From: Bordetella parapertussis
Lineage (GTDB): Bacteria; Pseudomonadota; Gammaproteobacteria; Burkholderiales; Burkholderiaceae_B
Direction: 5' to 3'
Assembly (NCBI GenBank): GCA_945903445.1
Contig: CAMDNZ010000020.1
Location: 1-50,727 of the forward strand
DNA: 50,727 bases
Positions 17,316 to 26,467 of this stretch are shown here, one piece after another; position 1 is the stretch's first letter; every line of letters starts with the position of its first letter. The notes below the pieces were generated by a model. The model worked only from the letters and a program-made list of their open reading frames with translations, did no database searches and was not told the origin of the DNA. The translations under genes and the position numbers were made by a program.

Positions 17316-17345
17316 ACTATAGCACGTTATTTTTTTTGCTGTCAA
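17316..17345 (-). promoter_or_regulatory. Strong sigma-70 promoter upstream of tRNA-Arg copy 2
   Basis: On the minus strand a perfect TTGACA (17345-17340) is followed after 18 bp, including an A8 run, by TATAGT (17321-17316). The -35 box overlaps the pckG stop codon. Predicted transcription start is near 17309, giving a leader of about 160 nt before the tRNA. Confidence 0.75.
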
Positions 17346-19204
17346 CTCATCTGGTTTCCAACGCTTGCCGACAACTTGCGTTCGACCCGCGTCAGTTCAG
17401 GAGGCAGGCCACGATTCAACTGCTCGAACAGTTCACGATGCAAAGCCAACTCACGCGACCACGCATCGTCGTCGATAGCGGTGATCTTGTCGAACTGTTG
17501 CGCGTCGAACGATAAGCCTTCCCAAGAAATATCGTCGTAGCGGGGAGTGACGCCAAACAGGTGCTCGACACCACCGGCCGTGCCTTCCACTCGTTCCAGC
17601 ATCCACTTCAGAACACGCATGTTGTCGCCGAAGCCTGGCCACACGAAGCGTCCTGCGGTGTCGGTACGGAACCAATTGACACAAAAAATCTGCGGCAGCT
17701 TGACGCCTGCGTTCGTCAACGACTGACCCAAGCGCAGCCAGTGGCTGAAATACTCGCTCATGTTGTAGCCGCAGAACGGCAGCATGGCGAAAGGATCGCG
17801 ACGCACCACGCCTTGTTGGCCCGTTGCGGCAGCCGTGGTTTCCGAACCCATCGTGGCGGCCATGTAAACGCCTTCGATCCAGTTTCTGGCTTCGCTCACC
17901 AGCGGCACCGTGGTCGAACGGCGCCCGCCAAACACGAATGCGTCGATCGCCACTCCATCGGGATTGTCCCACTCGGGATCCAGCACCGGGTTCTGCGTCG
18001 CGGCCACCGTGAACCGTGCGTTAGGATGCGCGGCCTTGCGGCCCGTCTCTCGACCGATCTCAGGTGTCCAGTCCTGGCCTTGCCAGTCGACCAGGTGGGC
18101 AGGGGCCGGACCCATGCCTTCCCACCACACGTCGCCGTCGTCGGTCAATGCAACGTTGGTAAAAATCACGTCCGCACGCAATGCCGCCATGCAGTTCGGG
18201 TTCGTCTTCTCGCTGGTGCCGGGCGCCACGCCGAAATAACCCGCTTCCGGGTTGATCGCGCGCAAGCGGCCATCGGCGCTGGGTTTGATCCAGGCAATAT
18301 CGTCGCCCACGGTGGTCACCTTCCAACCGGGCAAACCGGCTGGCGGCACCAGCATGGCGAAGTTGGTCTTGCCGCAGGCCGACGGGAACGCCGCGGCCAC
18401 GTGCATCTTGCGACCTTCGGGCGAAGTCACGCCCAAGATCAGCATGTGCTCGGCCAACCAGCCCTGATCGCGTCCCATCACCGAAGCGATGCGCAGCGCA
18501 AAGCACTTCTTGCCCAGCAACGCATTACCGCCATAGCCCGAACCGAAGGACCAGATTTCGCGCGTTTCCGGATAATGAACGATGTACTTTGTGTCGTTGC
18601 ACGGCCACGCCACGTCGGCCTGCCCGGCGGCCAGCGGATGTCCCACCGAATGCACGCAAGGCACGAATTCGCCATCGGCGCCCAGTACCTCGTGAGCGCG
18701 GCGACCCATGCGCGTCATCGTACGCATGCTGACCACCACATAGGGCGAATCGGTCAGCTCGACGCCGATGTGGGCGATGGGCGAACCCACGGGCCCCATC
18801 GAGAAGGCAACGACATAAAGCGTGCGGCCCCGCATGCTGCCGGCAAACAAGCCGTCCAGCTTGGCGCGCATTTCACTCGGGGCGCACCAATTGTTAGTAG
18901 GCCCAGCATCGGTCTCCTGCTCGCTACAAATGTAGGTGCGGTCTTCGACCCGCGCCACATCCGAGGGCGACGAACGGGCCAGATACGAGCCGGGCCGTTT
19001 GGCTTCATTCAGGCGCAACAGCGTGCCCGAGTCGACCATGGCGGCACACAAGCGGTCGTATTCGGCTTGCGAACCATCGCACCAGACGATGTCGTCGGGT
19101 TGCGTGAGGGCCGCGACATCGGCCACCCATTGTTTGAGCCGTCGATGCGCGACCCATGCGGGGGCGTTCTGGGTCATGCTGTCATACGTGGGTACTGCAC
19201 TCAT
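17342..19204 (-). CDS. pckG: Phosphoenolpyruvate carboxykinase (GTP)
   Basis: Gluconeogenic enzyme converting oxaloacetate and GTP to phosphoenolpyruvate, GDP and CO2; cytoplasmic, Mn-dependent. About 620 residues, the normal length. The kinase-1a loop AAFPSACGKTNFAML with its reactive Cys, FGSGYGGNALLGKKCFALRI and NWFRTDTAGRFVWPGFGDN are diagnostic. ATG 19204 has GGGAG nearby; the open frame upstream of it is not conserved. Monocistronic; its 3' end is shared with the tRNA promoter. Confidence 0.96.
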   Translation of the reverse strand: MSAVPTYDSMTQNAPAWVAHRRLKQWVADVAALTQPDDIVWCDGSQAEYDRLCAAMVDSGTLLRLNEAKRPGSYLARSSPSDVARVEDRTYICSEQETDAGPTNNWCAPSEMRAKLDGLFAGSMRGRTLYVVAFSMGPVGSPIAHIGVELTDSPYVVVSMRTMTRMGRRAHEVLGADGEFVPCVHSVGHPLAAGQADVAWPCNDTKYIVHYPETREIWSFGSGYGGNALLGKKCFALRIASVMGRDQGWLAEHMLILGVTSPEGRKMHVAAAFPSACGKTNFAMLVPPAGLPGWKVTTVGDDIAWIKPSADGRLRAINPEAGYFGVAPGTSEKTNPNCMAALRADVIFTNVALTDDGDVWWEGMGPAPAHLVDWQGQDWTPEIGRETGRKAAHPNARFTVAATQNPVLDPEWDNPDGVAIDAFVFGGRRSTTVPLVSEARNWIEGVYMAATMGSETTAAATGQQGVVRRDPFAMLPFCGYNMSEYFSHWLRLGQSLTNAGVKLPQIFCVNWFRTDTAGRFVWPGFGDNMRVLKWMLERVEGTAGGVEHLFGVTPRYDDISWEGLSFDAQQFDKITAIDDDAWSRELALHRELFEQLNRGLPPELTRVERKLSASVGNQMS

Positions 19205-19484
19205 TGAAGGTCTCCCTGGCACGTCGCCGCGCACCCTGATGGTCTGGCCTGCCCCGAAGGGGTGACCAATGTCGGAAATCGCCGACTGTACCACTTTGGC
19301 GGCGTCGACTACCACTTCCACAAGACCAGACGATGGCAACTAGACACTTCCAAAGATCGCCTTAATGTAAGGATTACCTACGGAATTTGAAGGGCGTTCA
19401 AAAATGTGGCAGATCATCGAGAACGCGTTTACGCGTCTTTGCGCACCCGTCCGCAGCCATACGCGGGCGATTCAAGGATAGAGC

Positions 19485-19667
19485 ATACGCATAACCAGAC
19501 TCTTTATTCGCCTGGGCGACAAAACCGATCACAGCGGCGTCTTTACGACCGCCAGCACGAATTGGCACATTTACGGTAAGCCTGTCGCCCATGCGGGCGA
19601 CATGGCCATATCGGACGAGCAGATCGCCCGCCAAAGCAATCGAACGGCATGCGGGGCGCGATTGTGA
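19485..19667 (+). pseudogene. Decayed PAAR-domain protein fragment
   Basis: A 60-codon open frame not starting with a standard codon. It reads FIRLGDKTDHSGV, then NWHIYGKPVAHAGDM, then NRTACGARL and a stop. These are the first two and the last motifs of PAAR proteins (about 85-90 residues), the sharpened spike tip of type VI secretion systems that often carries toxins; the middle third is missing. AAGGA stands 9 bases before an ATA where ATG is expected. It lies just upstream of two Imm52-like immunity genes, supporting a degraded effector locus. Confidence 0.65.
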
Positions 19668-19733
19668 ACAGCAATACAAAAAGCTCTGGGTGCTTGCTAA
19701 TACATTAGTGGATCAAGGGATTCGGCTCAACGC

Positions 19734-20198
19734 TTGGCGCAGGACGGGTCAGCAGGTCGACTTATCTCTTTCGCAGTCTCGTTGGATAAACTCTTTGCCA
19801 GAGATTTCAACGCGAGATTCAACTCAGGCGCTCCGTTCGACACCGTAGAAAACGCTATTCACCTCATGGCTTCGGTGCTGAGCATCTGGCAGCCCTACTT
19901 TGTCTCGTTGGAGCCTTTCTTCTGTCAGGACAAAAAAGTTCTCAAAGATCGCCTGGGGGTTGGCTGGATGCTTTTCTTGCCGGTGGCGATTACCCGCGAC
20001 CAAATCCCTGAGGCTGCTCAAGCCATCTCGCGCAACGATGAACAAGGCCGGATGGGGACGCTCATCACTTCGGTCAATAACGTTTTTGACATCAAAAAAC
20101 CTGATCACGTCCGCGCGGCCAACGATATTGAAATCCGCCTGACCGACCTCGACTTGTATCCCACCGGTGCACAGATGGAGGAGATGTGGAGGGCGTGA
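19734..20198 (+). CDS. Imm52-like immunity protein
   Basis: About 154 residues, start uncertain (TTG 19734; an in-frame ATG is at 19866). The C-terminal half, VGWMLFLPVAITRDQIPEA then GRMGTLITSVNNVFD then NDIEIRLTDLDLYPTG, resembles the Imm52 family of polymorphic-toxin immunity proteins, which neutralise a nuclease-type toxin encoded next door. A second, shorter homologue follows at 20622. No intact toxin gene is visible between the PAAR remnant and this gene. Family assignment is from memory of the pattern and needs a profile search. Confidence 0.55.
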   Translation: MAQDGSAGRLISFAVSLDKLFARDFNARFNSGAPFDTVENAIHLMASVLSIWQPYFVSLEPFFCQDKKVLKDRLGVGWMLFLPVAITRDQIPEAAQAISRNDEQGRMGTLITSVNNVFDIKKPDHVRAANDIEIRLTDLDLYPTGAQMEEMWRA

Positions 20199-20621
20199 GT
20201 TTCACGGCATTATCGAGACAGACGCCTACGGCAGCATCGAATCGGAGATGAATGTGCGATAGAAACGTGTTGACGCCCTGACGCTATGCGAATTAGCGCC
20301 ACATATCCCAATGATCCAAACCGAACCGTAGATAGTCGCAACCGCTAGAAAACTCAACCGCGCTTTTGACAATAACGGCCCTCGGTCGCGGCGCTTGCTA
20401 TGGCTGATCAAATCAATCCTCTAGGCCAGGAAGATCGAAACGCAAGCACCTTGAGCAGAGCGGAGAACAGTTCCAGCGATCTGATAAGTTCCTCACATTT
20501 GGGGAGTGACTGTTTTCCGAGCCGTTTTTTATGCAGGTATAAGAGCTGCGCCCCTCTTGGACTCAATAGATAACGCGATGATTTTGTCGACGCAGTCATA
20601 AAGATTGAGCAGCCTTTCTAG
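20199..20621. other. Gene-poor remnant between the two Imm52-like genes
   Basis: About 420 bp with no frame I can defend on either strand: the open frames are under 65 codons and overlap without recognisable motifs. Base composition is more AT-rich than the neighbours. It probably represents the decayed cargo of a toxin/immunity cassette. Confidence 0.5.
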
Positions 20622-20879
20622 TTGGGCGTCCAACCCAATGACTATCGTGAGAAGCAGGACTTTAAAGATCGCAAGGGAATAGGTTGGATTCTATTTTTTC
20701 CTGTCGCAATAGAACCTCGCCAAGTACCCAAAGCGATGCACGTTCTGTCTCGATCTACAAACGATGGTCGAGCAGGCACGCTCATTGCTTCCGTGGAAGA
20801 AATATTCGACATTGCAAACCCAGATCATGTGCGAATCGCAAACGACATCGAGATTCGGTTGGTCAATCAGGATCTTTAA
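20622..20879 (+). CDS. Partial Imm52-like immunity protein (second copy)
   Basis: An 85-residue frame whose whole length aligns with the C-terminal half of the upstream gene: IGWILFFPVAIEPRQVPKA, TNDGRAGTLIASVEEIFD and NDIEIRLVNQDL. The N-terminal half is missing and the TTG start has no clear ribosome-binding site, so this is probably a broken duplicate, part of an immunity-gene array left after loss of the toxin. Confidence 0.5.
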   Translation: MGVQPNDYREKQDFKDRKGIGWILFFPVAIEPRQVPKAMHVLSRSTNDGRAGTLIASVEEIFDIANPDHVRIANDIEIRLVNQDL

Positions 20880-20988
20880 CCCATCACTATGCAAATTGCC
20901 GCGATGGCAAGGCGGTAGCCGGTCAAGATCTACGCAGTGAAACAGGCTTGCGGCTATCATCTCACCGGCTGCAACGACATCTCACGCA

Positions 20989-21609
20989 ATGACCAACCTC
21001 AAGCACTCCCCGATCGAGAACATTTTCGCGTTTCTGATCGGAACCACCATCGTGTCTTTCGGGCTGGCCATCTTTCAGTCAGCAGGCTTGTTGACGGGCG
21101 GCACAGTCGGTATTGCCTTTCTCATCCACTATGCCACCGAAACCGCCAATGGCGAGCACGGCATACCGCTGGGATGGGCGTTTTTTCTGATCAATCTACC
21201 CTTCTACCTTCTGGCGTGGCATAAGAAAGGCTGGCGGTTTACCGTCGCGACATTCGTAGCGGTAGGTCTGGTGTCTATTCTGACCAGCGTGCACAGCCGA
21301 TGGGCCGTGTTGCACCTTGCACATCCCCTATACGCCGCATTGGTAGGCGGCTCGATGTTGGGAGTCGGATTGTTGATCCTGTTCAGGCACCAGGCCAGCT
21401 TGGGCGGCGTGAACATTGTCGCGCTGTATGCGCAAGAGCGATTCAAGTGGCAGGCAGGCTACGTTTTATTGTCGGTAGACATGGCGATCGTGCTGGCCGC
21501 GCTGACCATCGCCGACCCAGCCACCGTGGCGTATTCGGTTGTGGGCGCCATCACGATGAACATGGCTATTGCCATGAATCACCGCCCGAATCGGTATCGA
21601 GCGGCATAA
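20989..21609 (+). CDS. YitT-family membrane protein
   Basis: A 206-residue polytopic inner-membrane protein of the YitT/DUF161 (YczE-like) family. FQSAGLLTGGTVGIAFLIHY and FRHQASLGGVNIVALYAQE are the two glycine-rich repeats expected. About five to six transmembrane helices. Function is unknown; transporter-like roles have been proposed for relatives. It converges on the SapC gene. Confidence 0.82.
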   Translation: MTNLKHSPIENIFAFLIGTTIVSFGLAIFQSAGLLTGGTVGIAFLIHYATETANGEHGIPLGWAFFLINLPFYLLAWHKKGWRFTVATFVAVGLVSILTSVHSRWAVLHLAHPLYAALVGGSMLGVGLLILFRHQASLGGVNIVALYAQERFKWQAGYVLLSVDMAIVLAALTIADPATVAYSVVGAITMNMAIAMNHRPNRYRAA

Positions 21610-21657
21610 CGCACGAACCTTAAGTCGCTTTAGCGCCGATCGGCTATCACAGGACGT

Positions 21658-22398
21658 TCAGGGCGCTTTGGCCTGCGCCATCACGCGCTGCAACAGGCCC
21701 AAGCGTTCTATGTTGCGCAAGGACAGCAGATGGGCATAGATCCAAGGCATCATGCCATCGCGAAACAGTGCTGTCACTTGCTTGTCTTTCAGCGCCTGCA
21801 ATTTCTGTTCGTCCACGACATACAGGCCGTCTAACACATCAGCCTTACCGTCGCGTTCGATTCGAATGATCTTGGGCACCAGCAAATCGAGCTCAGCCAG
21901 ACGGGCGCCGAACGCTTTCGTACGCTTCATTTCGTTATGAAAGATTTGCAGGAAACCAATGGCCGTTTTAAGGACTGCAGTTTCTTTACCGTCCTGATCG
22001 AATAGCGGATCGCCCCGCTTCTCGTTGAAAGCGGCGTATTTTTCGTCGATACACACCGTCATGTCGCTGCCACCGCCATCGGCCAATACAAAGGGATAGC
22101 GACGCACGAATGCAGGCAGGTAACGGCCTCGCAGCCATTCGCCGTTAGCATTCACGAACAGATTCTCGCGGTCACGCAGGCCAAGCAGCGCGGCCAGCGT
22201 GTATTCACCATTCGGATTACCCACAAACACGACGGGGTAGTCCTTGCATGCTTCAGCAATTTCCGTTGCAGCCAGTAGCAATGAGTTCGTACCCGCAGCA
22301 AAGGAGAAACGCCCCTGGCCGACGTTGTCGAGCTTCAGCAAACGATGGCGCTCGCGATTAAGCGTAACGGGCTTTTCGTAAAACATCATCGTCGTCAC
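21658..22398 (-). CDS. SapC family protein (copy 1)
   Basis: A 246-residue cytoplasmic-looking protein resembling the SapC family, first named from a Campylobacter S-layer-associated gene; function is not established. The conserved core is YPVVFVGNPNGEYTLAALLG, LPAFVRRYPFVLA and a C-terminal MMPWIYAHLLSL helix. The first residues MTTMMFYEKPVTLNR match those of the neighbouring paralogue. The two are tandem, 142 bp apart, with a G7 run in the gap. Confidence 0.82.
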   Translation of the reverse strand: MTTMMFYEKPVTLNRERHRLLKLDNVGQGRFSFAAGTNSLLLAATEIAEACKDYPVVFVGNPNGEYTLAALLGLRDRENLFVNANGEWLRGRYLPAFVRRYPFVLADGGGSDMTVCIDEKYAAFNEKRGDPLFDQDGKETAVLKTAIGFLQIFHNEMKRTKAFGARLAELDLLVPKIIRIERDGKADVLDGLYVVDEQKLQALKDKQVTALFRDGMMPWIYAHLLSLRNIERLGLLQRVMAQAKAP

Positions 22399-22540
22399 TA
22401 GCCGTCTCCCTAGACGAGCATACCGAACGAAGTCCGGCCATGCGAGGGTTCAAAACGATTGAACATCAATCAGCGCCGATTATGGGGGGGAAGTCGTGAA
22501 ACTCACAACCTCCGCCCACATGACTACGTAACAAACTGAT

Positions 22541-23296
22541 TTAGGCCACGGCTTCCGAATCGGCAGCCGCCAGCGCGGGTTGTAAGGCGGCCAAACGCTC
22601 CAGGTTGCCCAAAGACAGCAGGTGCGCGTAGATCCAAGGCATAAAGCCCTCCCGAATCAAGGCAAGCAACTCGGCATCGGGCAACTTGACCAGCCTCTCT
22701 TCGTCCACCACGAAAAGACCATCCAATACTTCTTGTTTACCAGCGCGCTCGATGCGTACGGTTTTGGGCAGTAGCAATTCCAACTTCGCCAGCCGAGCAG
22801 CGAAGGCGCGGGTGCGATGCATTTCCAAGTGGAACAACTGAAGAAAATCGATTGCGGTACGCAAGACCTGAGTTTCTTTACCATCGGCATCGAACAGCGC
22901 CTGACCAGTCTTTTTCTTAGTCAGACCGGAATAGCTTTCGTCCACACATACCGTGAGATCCGATCCGTCCTCGCCTTCGGCCAACACGAACGGATAGCGG
23001 CGCACGAACGCGGGCAGATAGCGCCCCACCTGCCATTGCCCGGTTTCATCGACGAACACGTTTTCCTGATCGCGCAAGCCAACGAGCGCAGCTAGCGTAA
23101 ATTCGCTGCTGTCTTTACCGACGAAAACCACCGGATAGTCACGACCGGCTTCGGCCAGTTCGGTCGCGGCCAAAAGAACCGAATTGGTGTGGCGGGCAAA
23201 TTCGAATCGACCGTTGGAGGGCTTATCAAACTTCAAATCGCGATGGCGATCACGATTCAGGGCTATAGGTTTGTCGTAGAAAATCATTGTAGGCAC
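22541..23296 (-). CDS. SapC family protein (copy 2)
   Basis: A 251-residue paralogue of the adjacent gene, with YPVVFVGKDSSEFTLAALVG, LPAFVRRYPFVLAEG and FMPWIYAHLLSLGN in the same order. The start is taken as GTG 23296 (MPTMIFYDKP), which aligns with MTTMMFYEKP of copy 1 and has GGAG six bases upstream; the longer open frame is not conserved. The pair is a clear tandem duplication that has diverged considerably. Confidence 0.84.
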   Translation of the reverse strand: MPTMIFYDKPIALNRDRHRDLKFDKPSNGRFEFARHTNSVLLAATELAEAGRDYPVVFVGKDSSEFTLAALVGLRDQENVFVDETGQWQVGRYLPAFVRRYPFVLAEGEDGSDLTVCVDESYSGLTKKKTGQALFDADGKETQVLRTAIDFLQLFHLEMHRTRAFAARLAKLELLLPKTVRIERAGKQEVLDGLFVVDEERLVKLPDAELLALIREGFMPWIYAHLLSLGNLERLAALQPALAAADSEAVA

Positions 23297-23540
23297 GGCA
23301 CACTCCAATAAAGGGGCATCGCACGATCCGGAAAACCGTTCGCGAGAGAAGCACATCTAACGGGCTGAATGCTTGCATCTGGAGCAAAGTATGAAGGAAC
23401 GCCTGGCTCGCCACAACCGCAATATTTCATACTAATACAAAAATACATGTCAAAATTTTACGACTGATCGATGGATCGGGCGTGGCTCGTCTGGCACGGC
23501 AGTTGCGTTCGGGATTTGACCTAAACCGAGGAGATGGATC

Positions 23541-24098
23541 ATGAGCACATGGAAACTTTCGCTTGCTGGCCTGGCTGTATCGATGGCTTTCGCGGGTGGC
23601 GCCAGCGCAGCCGAGCTGGCGAAAGACGATCAAAAATTCCTGCGCACTGCCGCTGAAAGCAGCATGCTGGAAATCGAGGCCAGCAAGCTGGCCGCTCAAA
23701 AAGCCCAGCACCCCGACGTCAAGGCGTTCGCCAAGATGATGGTGGACGACCACACTAAAGTGGACGCCGAATTGAAGTCACTGGCCAAGTCGAAAAACTT
23801 CGCTTTGCCCACGGCATTGACGGGCGACCGCAAAGACACCATGGATAGCCTGAACAAGAAATCGGGTCACGATTTCGACGACGAGTATGCCGAAGAGGTT
23901 GCTGTCGATGCACACCAGAATGCTGTGGACGCGTTTAAGGACGCGTCGAAAGATGCCAAGGACGCGGACATCAAGGCATTCGCTGCCAAGACCTTGCCTG
24001 CCTTGGAAGCCCATCTTGCGAAAGGCAAGATTCTGGATAAGGCCGTCGACAATTCCAGTGATCGCAAAAACACGCCGGCCGCAGGCACGACTAAATAA
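23541..24098 (+). CDS. DUF4142 periplasmic protein
   Basis: A 185-residue secreted protein with signal peptide (LAGLAVSMAFAGGASA) and a helical, ferritin-like DUF4142 domain: DQKFLRTAAESSMLEIEASK, HPDVKAFAKMMVDDHTK and a C-terminal KTLPALEAHLAKGKIL. Family members are often stress-induced, with no established activity. The ribosome-binding site GAGGAG precedes ATG 23541. A weak hairpin (CATGTCC/GGACATG, 24115-24135) follows, then the displaced tRNA-Ser fragment. Confidence 0.82.
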   Translation: MSTWKLSLAGLAVSMAFAGGASAAELAKDDQKFLRTAAESSMLEIEASKLAAQKAQHPDVKAFAKMMVDDHTKVDAELKSLAKSKNFALPTALTGDRKDTMDSLNKKSGHDFDDEYAEEVAVDAHQNAVDAFKDASKDAKDADIKAFAAKTLPALEAHLAKGKILDKAVDNSSDRKNTPAAGTTK

Positions 24099-24155
24099 TA
24101 TGACTCGAGAGCGGCATGTCCTGAATTTGGGACATGAAAATAGTTCGCGCAAAGG

Positions 24156-24210
24156 AAAAGCCCTGAATAATCAGGGCTTTTATAAATCCTCTGGCGGAGA
24201 CGGAGGAATT
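24156..24210. repeat. Displaced tRNA-Ser 3' end and terminator (putative att site, left)
   Basis: This 55-bp stretch matches 27695-27753 in direct orientation, apart from a shorter T run and one mismatch. It carries the terminator stem AAAGCCCTGA/TCAGGGCTTT and the last 20 or so nucleotides of tRNA-Ser including CCA (minus strand), then identity stops inside the T-arm. That is the pattern left when an element integrates into a tRNA 3' end. Confidence 0.85.
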
Positions 24211-24359
24211 TGAAAACTCGTACGGATCAATTGACCTACCGTCCTGGAACCAAACCCAGACAGATAAGGCTGTACGACTTTTAGCGTGAACCGCTCGTCG
24301 TACTCCTCAATGAAAAACACCTCAAAAGTTAGGTTGGAGTCCAACTTGGGGGGCGCGAT
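24180..24359 (-). pseudogene. Gene fragment running into the tRNA-Ser remnant
   Basis: A 59-codon open frame without a start codon, bounded upstream by TGA. It reads LTFEVFFIEEYDERFTLKV then QPYLSGFGSRTVGQLIR, and its last residues (IPPSPPEDL) and stop are encoded by the tRNA fragment itself. Composition looks protein-like, but I do not recognise the family. It is probably the 3' end of a gene cut during integration or deletion. Confidence 0.45.
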
Positions 24360-24951
24360 TCACAGATGTCCGGCTCTAGAGGGCTTTCCTGGACTGTCTA
24401 CCACCCATAACAATATTAATCTAAATTCAAAAGTACGGTCGATTCAGCTAGCCAAGTGAAGCTAGGCATGAAATCTCAACCAAAAGACGCAGCAATAACC
24501 ATGGGTGACATCACTATGGAAAACGCTAGCAATAGACCTGCTATCTCCTGACTCATAGTTCCTTCCATTTGAGCAAGAGCGTTTTGCATTGCCAAGTGGC
24601 GCATCCTTGATCTGACGCAGACCTCGAGAGATTGAGGGTATTATGCCAACGCCACCCCGGACCCACAAAGAAAGCGTCTGCGCAAATCTGAAGGGGATGC
24701 AAGGCGGCGAGGAGACACTACCAAATGCCAAACACATTCAGCCCTTCGAAGGCACTATCAACCCATGCAGCGACGACCACCTGAAAGTGTCTTTTGTCAG
24801 GCGGTTTATCTTGCTGGCGATTCAGTGCGAAAGCCAGAGATAGTGTAGAGCATAGAAAATCCGTATTTTCCCTGAGCTGGCGAACTGTTTTTTTCCAAAA
24901 TAAAAATGAAAGTCGGTGTGCCCTTTTGAAGGCATCTGTACATCGGCTCGA
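24360..24951. other. Noncoding or degraded segment inside the tRNA-Ser island
   Basis: About 590 bp with only short, overlapping frames on both strands and no motif I recognise. More AT-rich than the surrounding genes. Probably decayed mobile DNA; no integrase or transposase could be recognised in it. Confidence 0.5.
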
Positions 24952-26376
24952 CTAGCATGCTGTCAGTACTGTTCTCAGATGCTGAACTGATGCCGCCGCC
25001 TGTTCATCGGTAATGAAGCCTGCAAACCCCATCAACAAACCGCCCTGCTGAGACCTTCGCATTCGCCAGTCGTTCAAGGCATGAACGGCCAGACCGTGGG
25101 ACTGGGCTGCCTGCGCCAGGACCTTGTCGTTTTGCCGAGTATTCAGATGAGCCAACACATGAATGCCGCCGGCCTGCGGCTGGACGTGCAAGTGCGAGCC
25201 GAACGCCTGCAAGAGGGCATCAACCAGATAGCCGCGCCGGGTCGCATACAGTGAGCGCATCCTGCGCAGGTGCCGAGCAAAGTGGCCTTGCGCCATGAAA
25301 TCGGCCACCGTTGCCTGGGGCAGTATCGAGCCAGGGCCGCAAAGGTGATTCGCCATGTCCCTGAACTGTTCGATCTGCGCTTCGGGTACGACCAGATAGG
25401 CTAGGCGCAGGCCAGGAAACAGCACCTTGCTGAAGGTGCCGGTGTAAAGCACGCACCCGTCACGATCCAGGCTTTTTAGTGCGGGTAGCGGCCGGCCGTG
25501 GTAGCGGAATTCGCTGTCGTAGTCGTCCTCGATGATCCATGCCTGGCAGTGACTGGCCCAGTCCAGCAGTTGCAGCCGGCGGGGCAGAGACAATGCCATC
25601 CCCATGGGACTCTGGTGCGTAGGTGTCACCACCGCGAAACGCGCCTTGGCGGCCCGCTGTTGGCCGATATCCACGTTCAGGCCTTCCGTATCCACGGGCA
25701 CCGGCTCCAGACGCATACCCGCGCGCTCGAGTAACTGGCGGGCGAAGATGTAGCCGGGGTCTTCGTACCATCCGACATCGCCAGATCGCAGCAGCGTGCG
25801 GCACACCAGCTCTAAAGCGCCCCGGTAGCCGGCGGTGACGAACACCTGCTCGTGCGTGCAGGCGATGCCACGCGAGATGCCGAGATAGGCGGCGATGGCG
25901 CGACGTAACGGTTCATGGCCCAGTGGGTCGGGGCAGGTCATGGCCGTCGTATCCAGAGTGCGCAAGTTGTGGCCGGCTAAGCGCGTCCAGGTCTTGCGCG
26001 GAAACGCATCCAGCGCCGGCAAGCCGAGCTGGAAAGGTCGTACCTGACCGGCCTCGGTCTGCTGGCGTGACAGTGGCGGCGCGGGGGAACCGGACGCGAA
26101 GCCGTACCCTAACTCGCCCAGGTTTTCCAGCCGGGGCGAGACGACGGTGCCGGCTGGGCCGCGTGCCAGGAAATAGCCCTCACTGGTCAGCATCTGATAG
26201 GCCATTTCGACCGTGCCGCGTGCCAGGTTCAGTTCACTAGCGAGACTGCGCACGGAGGGCACTCGATCGCCGGGCTGGAGTTTTCCGGCGGCAATCGCGT
26301 CCCGATAGCGTCGATACAACTGCAAATAAATCGGCGCATCGTGCTCTCGGATTGGCTTGAACTGCTGCATGTCCAT
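24952..26376 (-). CDS. MocR/PdxR-type GntR-family regulator with aminotransferase-like domain
   Basis: A 474-residue regulator: N-terminal GntR helix-turn-helix (GKLQPGDRVPSVRSLASELN then RGTVEMAYQMLTSEGY) and a PLP aminotransferase-like domain with HQSPMG, IEDDYDSEFRYHGRP and the Lys of YTGTFSKVLFPGLRLAY. ATG 26376 or 26370 may be used; the latter has GAGG 7 bases upstream. It is only distantly similar to the other MocR gene at 14179 and diverges from a GNAT acetyltransferase, which it likely controls. It is the largest gene in the tRNA-Ser island. Confidence 0.88.
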   Translation of the reverse strand: MDMQQFKPIREHDAPIYLQLYRRYRDAIAAGKLQPGDRVPSVRSLASELNLARGTVEMAYQMLTSEGYFLARGPAGTVVSPRLENLGELGYGFASGSPAPPLSRQQTEAGQVRPFQLGLPALDAFPRKTWTRLAGHNLRTLDTTAMTCPDPLGHEPLRRAIAAYLGISRGIACTHEQVFVTAGYRGALELVCRTLLRSGDVGWYEDPGYIFARQLLERAGMRLEPVPVDTEGLNVDIGQQRAAKARFAVVTPTHQSPMGMALSLPRRLQLLDWASHCQAWIIEDDYDSEFRYHGRPLPALKSLDRDGCVLYTGTFSKVLFPGLRLAYLVVPEAQIEQFRDMANHLCGPGSILPQATVADFMAQGHFARHLRRMRSLYATRRGYLVDALLQAFGSHLHVQPQAGGIHVLAHLNTRQNDKVLAQAAQSHGLAVHALNDWRMRRSQQGGLLMGFAGFITDEQAAASVQHLRTVLTAC

Positions 26377-26467
26377 GCCTCATGTCCTATTTATTTATTC
26401 AATTCTTGCATCTTCCTACTGGGTCATGATTTTCCTAAAGTACAGGCTTTATGACAAGGAAATCGAC

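Noticed and set aside
19398..19679. A 93-residue minus-strand frame beside pckG
   Set aside because: Opposite strand of the PAAR remnant, which has recognisable motifs in the plus frame; no motif in the minus one.
24462..24843. Small frames in the tRNA-Ser island as transposase or integrase pieces
   Set aside because: I saw no recognisable catalytic motif; left as unassigned noncoding or degraded DNA.
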